64,000 nt of DNA, taken from Candidatus Roizmanbacteria bacterium UBA1450. GTDB lineage: Bacteria; Patescibacteriota; Microgenomatia; UBA1406; GWC2-37-13. Position 1 is the stretch's first letter; each line of letters begins with the position of its first letter. A program made the translations under genes and the position numbers. Of this stretch, positions 26,258 to 35,745 are shown in pieces. The notes under the pieces were generated by a model. The model searched no databases, was not told the DNA's origin, and saw only the letters and a program-made list of their open reading frames with translations. Where the stretch lies: positions 148,042 to 212,041 of the forward strand of contig DCTC01000001.1 in NCBI GenBank assembly GCA_002329205.1, read 5' to 3'.

Positions 26258-27307
26258 ATGAAAATCTTATATCAGATTCCGTCTCTTGATACCATTTATG
26301 CCGGACGGCCGATCTACTTCGGATATAAACATGCATTTGAGGATCTGGGACATGAGTTCAGGCCGCTAACGGCTAATGATGACCAGGAAAAAATATTTAA
26401 AGAATTCGATCCGGATATTCTGATGACCAGTATCGGCGGATATATTCTGAAATACCTGGATCTAGCACTGGTAAAAAAACAAAAAAAGAAAGGAATGAAG
26501 GTGCTGGTCAACACTCCGCAGTGGAGATCCCCCATGGCAAAAAACCGAATAAATGAAGTAACAGACTTCGGACAGAATGAGGCGTACATTAATCTCATTA
26601 AATCGGGCGACTTCGGTGATATCTACTACAATGTCTGTGAACAGGGAGATCCCCGAATGGATGGATTTGAAAAAACAACAGGGTATCCGTATCATACCGT
26701 TCTTCTCGCTGTAGACAAACTTATTCCTGAACCGGAAGCAAATGAAGAGTATACCTGTGATGTTTCATTTATCGGAACCTATCTACCCGGCAAAAGAGAA
26801 TATATTCAAAAACATCTCTTACCGCTTAAGAACAAATATAATGTGAAAATTTATGGACGTGATTGGACTTCTCTTGATCGTTTTCTAAACTTTAGTATGA
26901 AAGTAGGTCAATATTACAATATACCGTATCTTCGTTCATTTAAGAAATTCAAACCCACATTAGAAGGTGAAAGACTGTTACATAAATCTTCGACAATTGC
27001 TCTCAATATACACGAAGACTACCAAAAAATCCCCCCAGGTGATCTTAATGAAAGAACTTTCAAAATTCCTGCATCAGGCGGTTTTGAAATCATTGACAAT
27101 GTTCCTTCCATCCATAAATATTTTACTGATGGTGTAGACATGACAATAGCTCAGAATACTGATGATTTTTTTGAAAAAGTAGAATATTATATTAAAAACC
27201 CTGAAAAACGACTTCCTATTATTGAAGCGGGGAAAAAGAAAGTGCTACAAGAACATACCTACCACAACAGAGTTGAGCAACTACTGAGCTTATGCGCCAA
27301 GCTGTAA
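26258..27307 (+). CDS. CgeB-like GT-B glycosyltransferase
   Basis: 349 aa. The N-terminal half contains DILMTSIGGY and VNTPQWRSPM, and the C-terminal half holds DVSFIGTYLPGKREY, KIYGRDW, and NERTFKIPASGGFEIIDNVPSI, the pattern of CgeB-type (glyco_trans_1_2) proteins. These are GT-B transferases found in spore-coat and maturation glycan loci. Starts 3 nt after the DUF268 stop and ends 2 nt from the convergent dideoxysugar operon. Confidence 0.82.
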   Translation: MKILYQIPSLDTIYAGRPIYFGYKHAFEDLGHEFRPLTANDDQEKIFKEFDPDILMTSIGGYILKYLDLALVKKQKKKGMKVLVNTPQWRSPMAKNRINEVTDFGQNEAYINLIKSGDFGDIYYNVCEQGDPRMDGFEKTTGYPYHTVLLAVDKLIPEPEANEEYTCDVSFIGTYLPGKREYIQKHLLPLKNKYNVKIYGRDWTSLDRFLNFSMKVGQYYNIPYLRSFKKFKPTLEGERLLHKSSTIALNIHEDYQKIPPGDLNERTFKIPASGGFEIIDNVPSIHKYFTDGVDMTIAQNTDDFFEKVEYYIKNPEKRLPIIEAGKKKVLQEHTYHNRVEQLLSLCAKL

Positions 27308-27309
27308 TA

Positions 27310-27762
27310 TCATCGCCACTTCACATTCCAGTCATAGGTAAAGACTGATGTATCTGCAGGATCCATACGTTTGATCTCCTCAGGATCATGCGGTATGTCT
27401 GAACAATTGGCGACGATCGAAGGCTCAGTACCGAGACCCATAAATCCGTTCCAGACCATCGGAGGTATCGTGACGAGTGAGTAGTTATCGTCACCAAGAT
27501 ATAATTCCATAAGCTCACCTTTTGTGGGAGAATCGTCACGGTTGTCAAAGAGGACAAGCTTTATCATCCCGGACACAACAGCGTAATTGAGAGTCATTTT
27601 CGTATGAATATGCCATGCTTTGACTACTCCCGGATACACTTTGGAGAAATAGATCTCTCCGAACTGAGTAAATTCAGGATCTGACGACTTTAGCATATGA
27701 AAAATTGCTCCGCGGTCATCAGGAATTTTTTTAAGTGGTTTGATCCGTACGCCGTCTATCAT
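27310..27762 (-). CDS. RmlC-like 3,5-epimerase family protein, last gene of the CDP-dideoxysugar operon
   Basis: 150 aa cupin related to dTDP-4-dehydrorhamnose 3,5-epimerase but about 30 residues shorter. VVKAWHIHTKMTLNYAVVSG carries the His of the active site, and IPPMVWNGFMGLG is the typical metal-free cupin strand. In Yersinia ascarylose synthesis, AscE of this family epimerises C5 of the CDP-3,6-dideoxy-4-hexulose, which fits the operon. The start overlaps the stop of the reductase gene (ATGA). Confidence 0.8.
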   Translation of the reverse strand: MIDGVRIKPLKKIPDDRGAIFHMLKSSDPEFTQFGEIYFSKVYPGVVKAWHIHTKMTLNYAVVSGMIKLVLFDNRDDSPTKGELMELYLGDDNYSLVTIPPMVWNGFMGLGTEPSIVANCSDIPHDPEEIKRMDPADTSVFTYDWNVKWR

Positions 27763-28688
27763 AGTTGGTCAGGATGTGATTTGTAATAATCGTAAATATG
27801 TTGCAAACCCTTTTTGATATCATTGGCAGGCTGCCAGCCTAAATATTCCTTGGCCTTCGAGTAATTACAGTTCATATGCATGATCTCACCCTCAGGATAG
27901 GTGTCACCGAAAGTGACAATGCTTTGCTTGCCCGTAATATCTTCAAGTGTTGTTACAATCTCCTTGATAGAAACTGTTTGATCAATACCAATATTGAAGA
28001 CTTCATGCTGCTTATACTTATCAGAAGTAATAAATATCAATGATTTATTATAGGCATCTACTAAATCTGAGATATAGGTATAGTTAATTTGTTGCTCCCC
28101 TTTAGATACAGTTATCGGCTTACAATTAATAAAAGCATCCATTAACAGTGTGATCAGTTTACGGTTATCTTTTTCCCCATACGGATAAAACAGTCGTAAA
28201 GTAGCCGTACGAAGAGATGAATGTGAGCTGGTATACTGCAGAATTTGCTCAAATGCAAGCTTTGTAGCTGCATAAAAGTTGTATCCATCTGTTGGATGTC
28301 CCTCAGTAAGAGGAAAACTACTTAATTTGTATTCAAAACAAGTACCTGTGTTTATAAAGAATCGACAATTGCTCTTAGCCGCTTGTTGAAGGAGAACAGA
28401 AGGAAAAGATACATTCGCTTCGATCATTTCAGGTATAGCCGAGATATCATCGTTCTTTTTATAAAGAGTTGCAAGATGAATGACCCCGTCAAAACCATTT
28501 TCAAATACTTTTTCAATATCATCAAAGTTAGAATAGGGGAGAAGAGATATTTCCTCTTTTATATCATCAATTCGCCACGTCTTAGAGTTTTGTCGAGCTA
28601 ATATAAATAGTTCATGTCCGTTTTGAAGAAGAGAATGAACTAAATGACTACCGATAAATCCTGTTCCACCTGTAATCAGGATTTTCAT
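27759..28688 (-). CDS. SDR reductase of CDP-3,6-dideoxyhexose synthesis (AscF/abequose-synthase type)
   Basis: 309 aa, extended SDR: ITGGTGFIGSHLV (NAD(P)-binding), INTGTCFEY, YAATKLAFEQI (YxxxK) and LFYPYGEKD. Homologues reduce the C4 keto group of CDP-3,6-dideoxy-hexulose to abequose, paratose or, with the epimerase, ascarylose. Overlaps the preceding and following genes by ATGA at both ends, so synthesis of the three proteins is coupled. The exact sugar depends on stereochemistry that cannot be read from the sequence. Confidence 0.82.
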   Translation of the reverse strand: MKILITGGTGFIGSHLVHSLLQNGHELFILARQNSKTWRIDDIKEEISLLPYSNFDDIEKVFENGFDGVIHLATLYKKNDDISAIPEMIEANVSFPSVLLQQAAKSNCRFFINTGTCFEYKLSSFPLTEGHPTDGYNFYAATKLAFEQILQYTSSHSSLRTATLRLFYPYGEKDNRKLITLLMDAFINCKPITVSKGEQQINYTYISDLVDAYNKSLIFITSDKYKQHEVFNIGIDQTVSIKEIVTTLEDITGKQSIVTFGDTYPEGEIMHMNCNYSKAKEYLGWQPANDIKKGLQHIYDYYKSHPDQL

Positions 28689-29941
28689 GACTTATCTTTT
28701 ATAAATTTTGAAATAGACTCCGTCATGTATACAATTCTTTCATCATCTATTCCTGGCCATACTCCCAACCAGAATACTTGATTCATGACAATGTCAGCTT
28801 CTGTTATCTTTCCGAAAACTCTTTTGTTTTTCAGGTTGAGATATGCAGGGTGCCGAAGAAGATTACCTGCAAAAACATTTCGAGTTCCGATGTTATTGTT
28901 TTCCAAGTATTGGGTAAGCTCATTTCTTGTAAACGGTGCGCTTTCTTTAACTATAACCGGACAACCAAACCAGCAGGGATCTTCTTTTCCTGAAAGTTCT
29001 ATGAGTTGGAACAGCTCCGGAAACTTGCTGAAAAATGAGTGAAGCTTTTTATAATTTTCTTTTCTTGCTTCAATAAATCCGGGAACTTTATCGATCTGGG
29101 CGACCCCGATTGCAGCCTGAAAATCGGTAAGCTTCACATTAAAGCCGATCTGTGAATATACATATTTATGATCATAGCCGAAGGGCAAATCACCCAACTG
29201 CCAACCAAAGCGTTTCCCGCAGGTATTGTCTTTTCCCGTATCACACCAGCAGTCCCGACCCCAGTCCCGAAATTGTCGAATTGATCGGTGAATTAGAGGA
29301 TTATCTGTTATGATAGCACCTCCTTCACCCATAGTCATTTGATGGGCAGGATAAAAACTATAAGTTGCAATATCTCCAAATGTTCCGACCAATTTACCGT
29401 TATATCGAGAACCCAAAGCATCACAACTATCTTCTATAACCCAAAGCTCATGTTTTTTTGCTAAATACTGTACTTTTTCAAGGTCAAAAGGAATTCCCAG
29501 TGTGTGCGCCATCATGATGAGTTTCGTTTTAGGAGTGATAGCTTTTTCCATCTGATCTACATCCATATTGAGAGTTTTGAGATCAATATCTACAAAGACC
29601 GGTGTAAGACCGAATTGAATACCAGGATTGACGGTAGTAGGGAATCCGACAGCTGCTGTGATAAACTCATCACCTTTTTGTAATGCTCGTTTACCAAAAA
29701 CTGAAGAGGTAAGAGAGTAGAGAGCAATGAGATTGGCAGAAGAGCCTGAGTTAACAAGAGAGACATATCGTCTTCCCATGAAGTTTCTAAACTTTCGTTC
29801 AAATTCTTTTGTAAATCTACCTTCGGTCCACCAGGCATCTTTTGCAGCTTCTATAGCATTATTAACTTCTTCCTGATCATACACTTTTCCTGAGACAGGT
29901 ATATATGTTTTTCCGGGTTCAAATGTAGATGATTGTGTCAT
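28685..29941 (-). CDS. rfbH: CDP-4-keto-6-deoxyglucose 3-dehydrase (E1, DdhC/RfbH)
   Basis: 418 aa. PMP-dependent [2Fe-2S] enzyme removing the C3 hydroxyl. The aminotransferase-fold lysine is replaced by His200 (FYPAHQMTMGEGG), and the cysteines Cys173, Cys231, Cys233 and Cys241 have the diagnostic spacing C-X57-C-X1-C-X7-C of E1. This makes the assignment firm. E1 works with a flavin/Fe-S reductase (E3, DdhD), of which there is no copy in the window. Start at 29941 chosen because its ATG overlaps the dehydratase stop by ATGA; the frame is open 8 codons further. Confidence 0.95.
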   Translation of the reverse strand: MTQSSTFEPGKTYIPVSGKVYDQEEVNNAIEAAKDAWWTEGRFTKEFERKFRNFMGRRYVSLVNSGSSANLIALYSLTSSVFGKRALQKGDEFITAAVGFPTTVNPGIQFGLTPVFVDIDLKTLNMDVDQMEKAITPKTKLIMMAHTLGIPFDLEKVQYLAKKHELWVIEDSCDALGSRYNGKLVGTFGDIATYSFYPAHQMTMGEGGAIITDNPLIHRSIRQFRDWGRDCWCDTGKDNTCGKRFGWQLGDLPFGYDHKYVYSQIGFNVKLTDFQAAIGVAQIDKVPGFIEARKENYKKLHSFFSKFPELFQLIELSGKEDPCWFGCPVIVKESAPFTRNELTQYLENNNIGTRNVFAGNLLRHPAYLNLKNKRVFGKITEADIVMNQVFWLGVWPGIDDERIVYMTESISKFIKDKS

Positions 29942-30900
29942 AGTGAAAAATGGGATAGATACCACGAATAAATTTGATTTATTGTACTTTCAACGGTATG
30001 TTTCGGTTCCCAGCCGAATTCTTTTTTAATTTTTGCGTAATCAAGAGATTGGTACGGTATTTCGTTTTTTGCTGAATTAAGTACTTTATATTTAATTTTT
30101 TTTTCTAATACTTTTTCAGTAGATTGTATAACTTCAAGTACTTTTAAAGTATCTGACGATCCGAAATTGTACGCGTGTCCTCTTGCTTTTTCAATTTGAG
30201 AGGAGAGGAGTATATAACCATCAACAACATCCTTAACATAAAGATAATCTCTCACAAAAGTGCCGTCACTTCGAAGTTCAAGTGTTTCATTCGTGATAAG
30301 TGAACGCATAATCCCGGGGATTATTCGTGAGAAATTCAGATCACCTTCTCCGTAAATGTTGCCAAAACGGGTGATGACAACCGGCAGATCATACGTCTTT
30401 GCGTATGAGTTGCAAATAAGGTCAGTTGCTGATTTTGAAACTTCATACGGGTGATCTCCTTTGAGCTGATCATCTTCTTTATACTTCACCTCACCATGCT
30501 TACCGTATGCTTTATCTGAAGACGCAACGATCATACCGGTAACTTTCTGATAAAGACGCATACTTTCTAGCAAATTTATTGTTCCGTTAATATTGGATTC
30601 AAGAGTGCGTCGGGGATTATAGTAGGCGACATCTACGAGAGGCTGTGCTGCCAGATGAAAGATATAATCAACCTCATGTTTGGTGACAAGGTCAAATACC
30701 TGGTCAAAATGCACAAGATCTACTCGTTCCATGATAACTTCCTTATCCAATCCTTCAGTGATAAAGTATGAAAAAGGATCATGTTGACGGTACGTAGTTA
30801 CTACATTTGCCCCGATTCGGACCAATTCTTTTACAAGATGTGACCCAACAAACCCTGTACCACCCGTCACCAATAATGTTTTATCTTTTAAATGATACAT
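29938..30900 (-). CDS. rfbG: CDP-glucose 4,6-dehydratase-type SDR protein
   Basis: 320 aa, slightly shorter than typical RfbG (about 355). VTGGTGFVGSHLV, HLAAQPLVDVAYYNP, SSDKAYG, YEVSKSATDL (YxxxK) and RFGNIYGEGDLNFSRIIP follow the CDP-glucose 4,6-dehydratase pattern. It makes CDP-4-keto-6-deoxyglucose for RfbH. Starts 13 nt after the cytidylyltransferase stop. Confidence 0.85.
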   Translation of the reverse strand: MYHLKDKTLLVTGGTGFVGSHLVKELVRIGANVVTTYRQHDPFSYFITEGLDKEVIMERVDLVHFDQVFDLVTKHEVDYIFHLAAQPLVDVAYYNPRRTLESNINGTINLLESMRLYQKVTGMIVASSDKAYGKHGEVKYKEDDQLKGDHPYEVSKSATDLICNSYAKTYDLPVVITRFGNIYGEGDLNFSRIIPGIMRSLITNETLELRSDGTFVRDYLYVKDVVDGYILLSSQIEKARGHAYNFGSSDTLKVLEVIQSTEKVLEKKIKYKVLNSAKNEIPYQSLDYAKIKKEFGWEPKHTVESTINQIYSWYLSHFSL

Positions 30901-30913
30901 AGTTCAGCTAAAT

Positions 30914-31690
30914 TTATTTCCACAATTTCCAGGGAGGACTTGAAGAGTTCCAAATATTATTTAAATCTTCAAGCTCTTTATAGGTATCAATAGCATACCA
31001 GAAGCCTTCGTGTTTGTAGAGAGAGAGTTGATCCTTGGTAATTAACCGTTTTAAAGCTTCATGCTCAAGCTCCCCTTCTTTGAGATAATCGAAAAACTCA
31101 TTTTTGAAAAACATAAAGCCCCCATTGACCCAATCTTTCAGTACCGGTTTTTCAACAAAACCTTTTACTAAATGATCACCATTTACTTCCACAAGACCAA
31201 ATTTTGATCGGGGATGGACACCGCAAATAGTCCCAATAGTATCTTGTTTTTTATGGAACTCATGTACCTTATCCAGTGGAATGTCACTTACACCATCTCC
31301 ATAGGTGACCATAAAATCTTCTCCCTCAGGAATATATTCCTTACAACGCAGGATGCGCTCCCCGGGAAGAGTATCAATCCCGGTATCGACGAATGTTATG
31401 GTGAAGTTGTCGATTTCTTTTCTTTTTTCCAGATGAAAGGTTGTTTTGTGATCTTTTGTCTCAAGAGTAAAATCAGAAGTGAAGGCTTTTTGGTTTAAAA
31501 AGTAATCCTTAATGTAATCGGCTTTATATCCGAGACCAAGCACAAATTCATTAAAGCCATAATGAGCATATATCTTCATGATATGCCAAAGTATAGGTTT
31601 TCCACCCACATACACCATTGGCTTTGGCTTAAATTCCGTTTCTTCTTTGAGACGTGTACCTTGACCACCACAGAGTATAATAGTTTTCAT
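30914..31690 (-). CDS. rfbF: Glucose-1-phosphate cytidylyltransferase
   Basis: 258 aa. The start MKTIILCGGQGTRLKEETEFKPKPM is the nucleotidyltransferase signature, with GDGVSDI and FVEKP later. It joins CTP and glucose-1-phosphate to CDP-glucose, the entry to the pathway. I use the ATG at 31690; another ATG lies two codons up. First gene of a five-gene operon on the minus strand; TATAAA lies 11 nt upstream, with several TATACT boxes further up in the 62-bp gap shared with the divergent methyltransferase. Confidence 0.93.
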   Translation of the reverse strand: MKTIILCGGQGTRLKEETEFKPKPMVYVGGKPILWHIMKIYAHYGFNEFVLGLGYKADYIKDYFLNQKAFTSDFTLETKDHKTTFHLEKRKEIDNFTITFVDTGIDTLPGERILRCKEYIPEGEDFMVTYGDGVSDIPLDKVHEFHKKQDTIGTICGVHPRSKFGLVEVNGDHLVKGFVEKPVLKDWVNGGFMFFKNEFFDYLKEGELEHEALKRLITKDQLSLYKHEGFWYAIDTYKELEDLNNIWNSSSPPWKLWK

Positions 31691-31752
31691 GTACAAATTA
31701 ATTTATAGAATCTAGTATAGTATACTGTTTTTACATTTATAACATACCTCTT

Positions 31753-32565
31753 ATGAAAAACAAAGGAATAATTAAAGATCAAGAGTACTTCTTCAATGTA
31801 AATGCAGACAAAGATCATAAGCCCGTTCTTGATGCATTTGTCCACAACTACGTGAATAAGGAGCAGGAGCTATGTTTCAAATGGATCGAGAATGAACAGA
31901 ATATACTTGATTATGGCTGCGGGACGGGACTATCTATTGATATCTTTCTGAAAAACCGAAGCCCAAAAAATTACAATATTTACGGAGTTGACATCGCGGC
32001 AAAAGCAATTGAAAAAGCAAAAAGAGATTATCCTCAGTACCACTTTTACAAGATAAATGATAATAAAGTACCTCAGATAAAAGATGGATCCATGGATGCA
32101 GCATACATGATCCACGTACTGCATCATGCTATAGGCCATCAGGAAATTTTTAACACTATATCCTCAAAGCTTAAAAAAGGAGGAAAGTTCTTCCTGAATG
32201 ACCTGACATCGGACAATCCGTTTATCCGGATGGGGAGGAAGTTATTTTTATTTGTTCCCCCATCAATCCAGGAACAGTTCAGTGATGATCTGGTGGTAGA
32301 CGGGAATATCCCTGACAAGTACAAAATCGATGTCCCTGTGGTTGTCGAACAACTGGAAAAGGCAGGATTTAAGATCGAGGAGGTAGGGAGAGGTCACTTG
32401 TTTTTCTTTCTGGTGTTATGGGTTGACAAACTTGTCCCTCTTTCAAAAGTCCCTCCGGTCAGGTTCTGCTACTCGCAACTCATAAAGCTTGAGCAGTATC
32501 TCATGAAATATACCTTCTTCAAAAAGCGGGCTGAGGTTGTCTATATCAGGTGTATTAAAAAGTAA
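31753..32565 (+). CDS. Class I SAM-dependent methyltransferase
   Basis: 270 aa. ILDYGCGTGLSIDIF (motif I), YGVDIAAKAIEKA (acidic ribose ligand) and MDAAYMIHVLHHA with GKFFLNDL. The C-terminal 60 residues have a hydrophobic patch (LFFFLVLWVDKLV). Diverges from the CDP-sugar operon; substrate unknown, though a 3-O- or 4-O-methyl on a surface sugar would fit the neighbourhood. Confidence 0.85.
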   Translation: MKNKGIIKDQEYFFNVNADKDHKPVLDAFVHNYVNKEQELCFKWIENEQNILDYGCGTGLSIDIFLKNRSPKNYNIYGVDIAAKAIEKAKRDYPQYHFYKINDNKVPQIKDGSMDAAYMIHVLHHAIGHQEIFNTISSKLKKGGKFFLNDLTSDNPFIRMGRKLFLFVPPSIQEQFSDDLVVDGNIPDKYKIDVPVVVEQLEKAGFKIEEVGRGHLFFFLVLWVDKLVPLSKVPPVRFCYSQLIKLEQYLMKYTFFKKRAEVVYIRCIKK

Positions 32566-32595
32566 TTGTTTTATTGCACACCTTCTGTTTGAACT

Positions 32596-33630
32596 ATGAG
32601 AAACAAGCCGTTACTGACTGTTGCAATCCCCACGTACAACCGTGCTCACCATCTCGGGAAAATTCTCAGTACGTTATCCCGGGAAGATTCTTCTTTGTTT
32701 GAAGTCGTAATAAGCGACAATGCATCAACGGATACGACCGAAAAAACGGTTGCAGAATACACAAACCGGAAGCCAAACATCAGATACCACAAAAACAGCA
32801 AAAACATAGGATACAGTGCCAACATCATAAAGCTGTATCAATTATCAACAACCCGGTACATCTGGTATCTCGGTGATGATGAGACGGTAGAGCCGGGCGC
32901 AATCAAAAAGATTGTTTCTGCATTGAAAGAATACACTCCGGTCGTCGCACTTTTTAACACAACCTGGATTGATCCTTACGGTATAAAAAGAACGGCAGGT
33001 GTGAAGAGAACGGAAGTTCACAGCGACCTTAAGACATTCGATGACTATACACCGATCATGAGGACGACATTTTTGTCAATAATCGTCGTGGAAAAGCGTC
33101 TTTCCGATCACGAAGTGGGAAAACTGCTTGATAAAAACAATATTTTTATCCAAATCACACTATGCTTAAAACTTCTGTCAGAGGAGTTCCGCCTGGTCGA
33201 GGTGGGGGAGACTGTAGTGCACCGCAATGTCGGGTATAAATACGGCGAGTTTATCAAACTAAACCTTATTGACCAGATTGCTGCCGCCCACAAAACCGAA
33301 CACATATTCAGCAACAGTAAACTCATTGATTGGGCGAGAAAACAGATACCGTCTGTTGTCACTCTGTACCTGTCGCAGAAACTGGGTCTCTTTTCCTATA
33401 CAGGCAAGCCGACGAGACACACAATACAACAACTTATCCGGTATTACGGTCTGCACGCTCTCCCGGTGCTCATATTGCCGTTTATATATATCTTTGTGCC
33501 CAAAATACTGTTAGAAAAAGTGTATCTGCAAAAGCTTACAGCGATCCACGGGGAGAAAAAAGGCAGGAACATTTTTGAAACAAATATAAACCGCGTGCGG
33601 AAAGATAATCGCTCTTCAGGTTTTCTTTAA
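32596..33630 (+). CDS. GT2 glycosyltransferase
   Basis: 344 aa. LTVAIPTYNRAHHLGKIL, SDNASTDTTEKT and WYLGDDETV (DxD position) identify family 2 (abequosyltransferase RfbV-like pattern SDNASTD). RfbV-like enzymes use CDP-abequose, and this gene lies close to the CDP-dideoxyhexose operon, so a CDP-dideoxyhexose transferase is plausible but unproven. A hydrophobic helix near residue 285 may anchor it. Stop is 2 nt before the next ATG. Confidence 0.86.
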   Translation: MRNKPLLTVAIPTYNRAHHLGKILSTLSREDSSLFEVVISDNASTDTTEKTVAEYTNRKPNIRYHKNSKNIGYSANIIKLYQLSTTRYIWYLGDDETVEPGAIKKIVSALKEYTPVVALFNTTWIDPYGIKRTAGVKRTEVHSDLKTFDDYTPIMRTTFLSIIVVEKRLSDHEVGKLLDKNNIFIQITLCLKLLSEEFRLVEVGETVVHRNVGYKYGEFIKLNLIDQIAAAHKTEHIFSNSKLIDWARKQIPSVVTLYLSQKLGLFSYTGKPTRHTIQQLIRYYGLHALPVLILPFIYIFVPKILLEKVYLQKLTAIHGEKKGRNIFETNINRVRKDNRSSGFL

Positions 33631-33632
33631 TT

Positions 33633-35732
33633 ATGTATCAGAAATTACGACAAATACTAACACATCATGCTCCTGAAATACGGTATGGAGTATTTTCCCT
33701 TCTTATGTCAGGAATACTTACCTCTATATTTCTGTGGGGATTGTCAGGTGGACAGTTTCTGTTTCTCCATGATGAGTTTTTATTATTAAATAAAACCGAG
33801 GCAGTAAAGAGTCTATATCTCCATAGTCCGACCGATTTCGGTACAGCCTACAACGTCAATTCATTCGTTGTCACGATCTTCGACAGACTGTTTTATGCCG
33901 CAGCATATTCATTGACTGACCAGGTACTGACCGTACAGTACGTTTTTTACTTCATCAAACTGTTCCTGCTCCTGTTGTTACCATATCTGGGCTTTAGAAA
34001 GATGGCAGATAAAGAATCAGGTATTCTGACTCCTGTTCTGATTTCTCTTTTCTATACGTTCAATACTTATACGCTGATCTACTGGCACGTGACGGCGTTC
34101 TCTTTGACGCTTATTTTGTGTTATGCACTGGCTCCTTTGGCGTTTCACTACTTCCGGAGGACAATCTCTGCAGACAGCGATATAAAGCTTGCCATTGGAA
34201 CTTCTATCCTGATTTTCTTCATGTCATTTGCTTTGTACCTATTTATTGTGTTTGCACTGTTTCTACTGATGTATTCCGCGCTCTATGTAGCATTAAACTC
34301 TGAGCGAAAGGGAGTGATCCTGAAGAGACTTGCACAGATTTCTGCCTTTACGACACCACTTATTCTTTATTATCTCCTCGTGTTGTATGAGATGTTTGCT
34401 CCGTCACCACTTGCAGTGAATGCCACCGGCGGTGAGACGTACGGATTGCTGAAAGGTGGACTGCTATACCAGTTCCTAATGTGGTTCTCATGGGGGATAT
34501 ACACCTCCTGGGAACCGAGAAATATATATAGTTTTGCGGAGTACTTCCGATCACCGCTTTCGCTTGCCGCGCCGTTTGTCGTATACGCAACGGTGTTATG
34601 GGGGATAATAAAGAGTAAAAAGACTGTTACATGCGGTATTTTGCTCAGCATCCTTGTCGTGTTTTTCGTCTTTATTAAAGGACCTCAAGAACCGTTCGGT
34701 TTCATCTACACATTCTTCATAAATCACGTTCCGGGGTTTCGGGTGTTCAGGTCTCCTGACAACAAGCTGGGGTTTGGGATAATTCTGACGCTTGCGCTGC
34801 TCCTTCTTAAAGTAGCACCTGTATATAAAAAAAGACTGTTTCAAGCTTTACTTATTACGGTTATTGTTATACAAGGTTGGCCAGTATTCACCGGAAAAGC
34901 CCTACAGGGAGAGAACACGGAGATATCTAGAGATCGAATAGTAACGCTTTCAGAAGGATATGAAGAACTTATAACTTTCCTGAGTAAGTCCGATCAGCAA
35001 GGCTATATCTTAGTGATCCCTCCTGTCGAGTTCGGATTGTATGATTTCGGAGCCGACTCTCATCTGGGACAGGATATTCTACAGAAGCTAAGTCCGCTGC
35101 CCTTTGTGTACCTTTCAAAATACAGCGGGATGTCTATCGATACGTACAATACACTCTCTACAGCTCTGGGCACCGGGAGCTATGGGGCACTCCGGCAGTT
35201 CCCGATCACATATATAATCAAGAGAAACGATATCAGGTTGTCAGATGAGGAAAAAATCCTGGAAGTATCAGTTCCTCAGAGTACCGAACCTGTTTTTAGC
35301 AATAATCTCTTTACGGTATACGCTGTCCCAAACAGTGTCCCGCTTGTTACAAGCCCTGGCAGCACGTTTAGAAAGGTCAGTCCTGTTCAATACAATGTGA
35401 ATATCCGTAATCCGGTAGAAAACCACCGGATTGTTCTCAATCAGAACTACAACGACAACTGGAAACTCTTTATCAGCAACAAAGAGAGCCCTCAAAACTT
35501 TCTATTCCCCCCGGGGAAACAGATTGAGGCAGAAAACGTTGCCGGGGGCGGATATCCCAATACATGGGTACTCAATAAAGATGATTTAAGCAGTACTGGA
35601 AATCAAACGGTAACTATTGTAATTTTTTACATGCTCCAGACATATCTTTACGTGAGTCTTTTGCTGTCCGCAACAGTCCTTGTAGTTTACCTATTCTATT
35701 TAATGATATTTAATGATATTACTATTAAGTAA
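33633..35732 (+). CDS. Large multi-pass membrane protein, GT-C/YfhO-like
   Basis: 699 aa with about 13 hydrophobic segments and a soluble C-terminal domain of about 200 residues before a last helix. FRVFRSPDNKLGFGI after the eighth or so helix resembles the FRxPxK signature of YfhO/AftD-like proteins, and FLHDEF lies in the first loop where GT-C enzymes carry acidic catalytic residues. A lipid-linked sugar transferase acting outside the cytoplasm is the likeliest role. Co-directional with GT2 and the next two membrane proteins. Confidence 0.7.
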   Translation: MYQKLRQILTHHAPEIRYGVFSLLMSGILTSIFLWGLSGGQFLFLHDEFLLLNKTEAVKSLYLHSPTDFGTAYNVNSFVVTIFDRLFYAAAYSLTDQVLTVQYVFYFIKLFLLLLLPYLGFRKMADKESGILTPVLISLFYTFNTYTLIYWHVTAFSLTLILCYALAPLAFHYFRRTISADSDIKLAIGTSILIFFMSFALYLFIVFALFLLMYSALYVALNSERKGVILKRLAQISAFTTPLILYYLLVLYEMFAPSPLAVNATGGETYGLLKGGLLYQFLMWFSWGIYTSWEPRNIYSFAEYFRSPLSLAAPFVVYATVLWGIIKSKKTVTCGILLSILVVFFVFIKGPQEPFGFIYTFFINHVPGFRVFRSPDNKLGFGIILTLALLLLKVAPVYKKRLFQALLITVIVIQGWPVFTGKALQGENTEISRDRIVTLSEGYEELITFLSKSDQQGYILVIPPVEFGLYDFGADSHLGQDILQKLSPLPFVYLSKYSGMSIDTYNTLSTALGTGSYGALRQFPITYIIKRNDIRLSDEEKILEVSVPQSTEPVFSNNLFTVYAVPNSVPLVTSPGSTFRKVSPVQYNVNIRNPVENHRIVLNQNYNDNWKLFISNKESPQNFLFPPGKQIEAENVAGGGYPNTWVLNKDDLSSTGNQTVTIVIFYMLQTYLYVSLLLSATVLVVYLFYLMIFNDITIK

Positions 35733-35745
35733 GAAAATATTTCAC

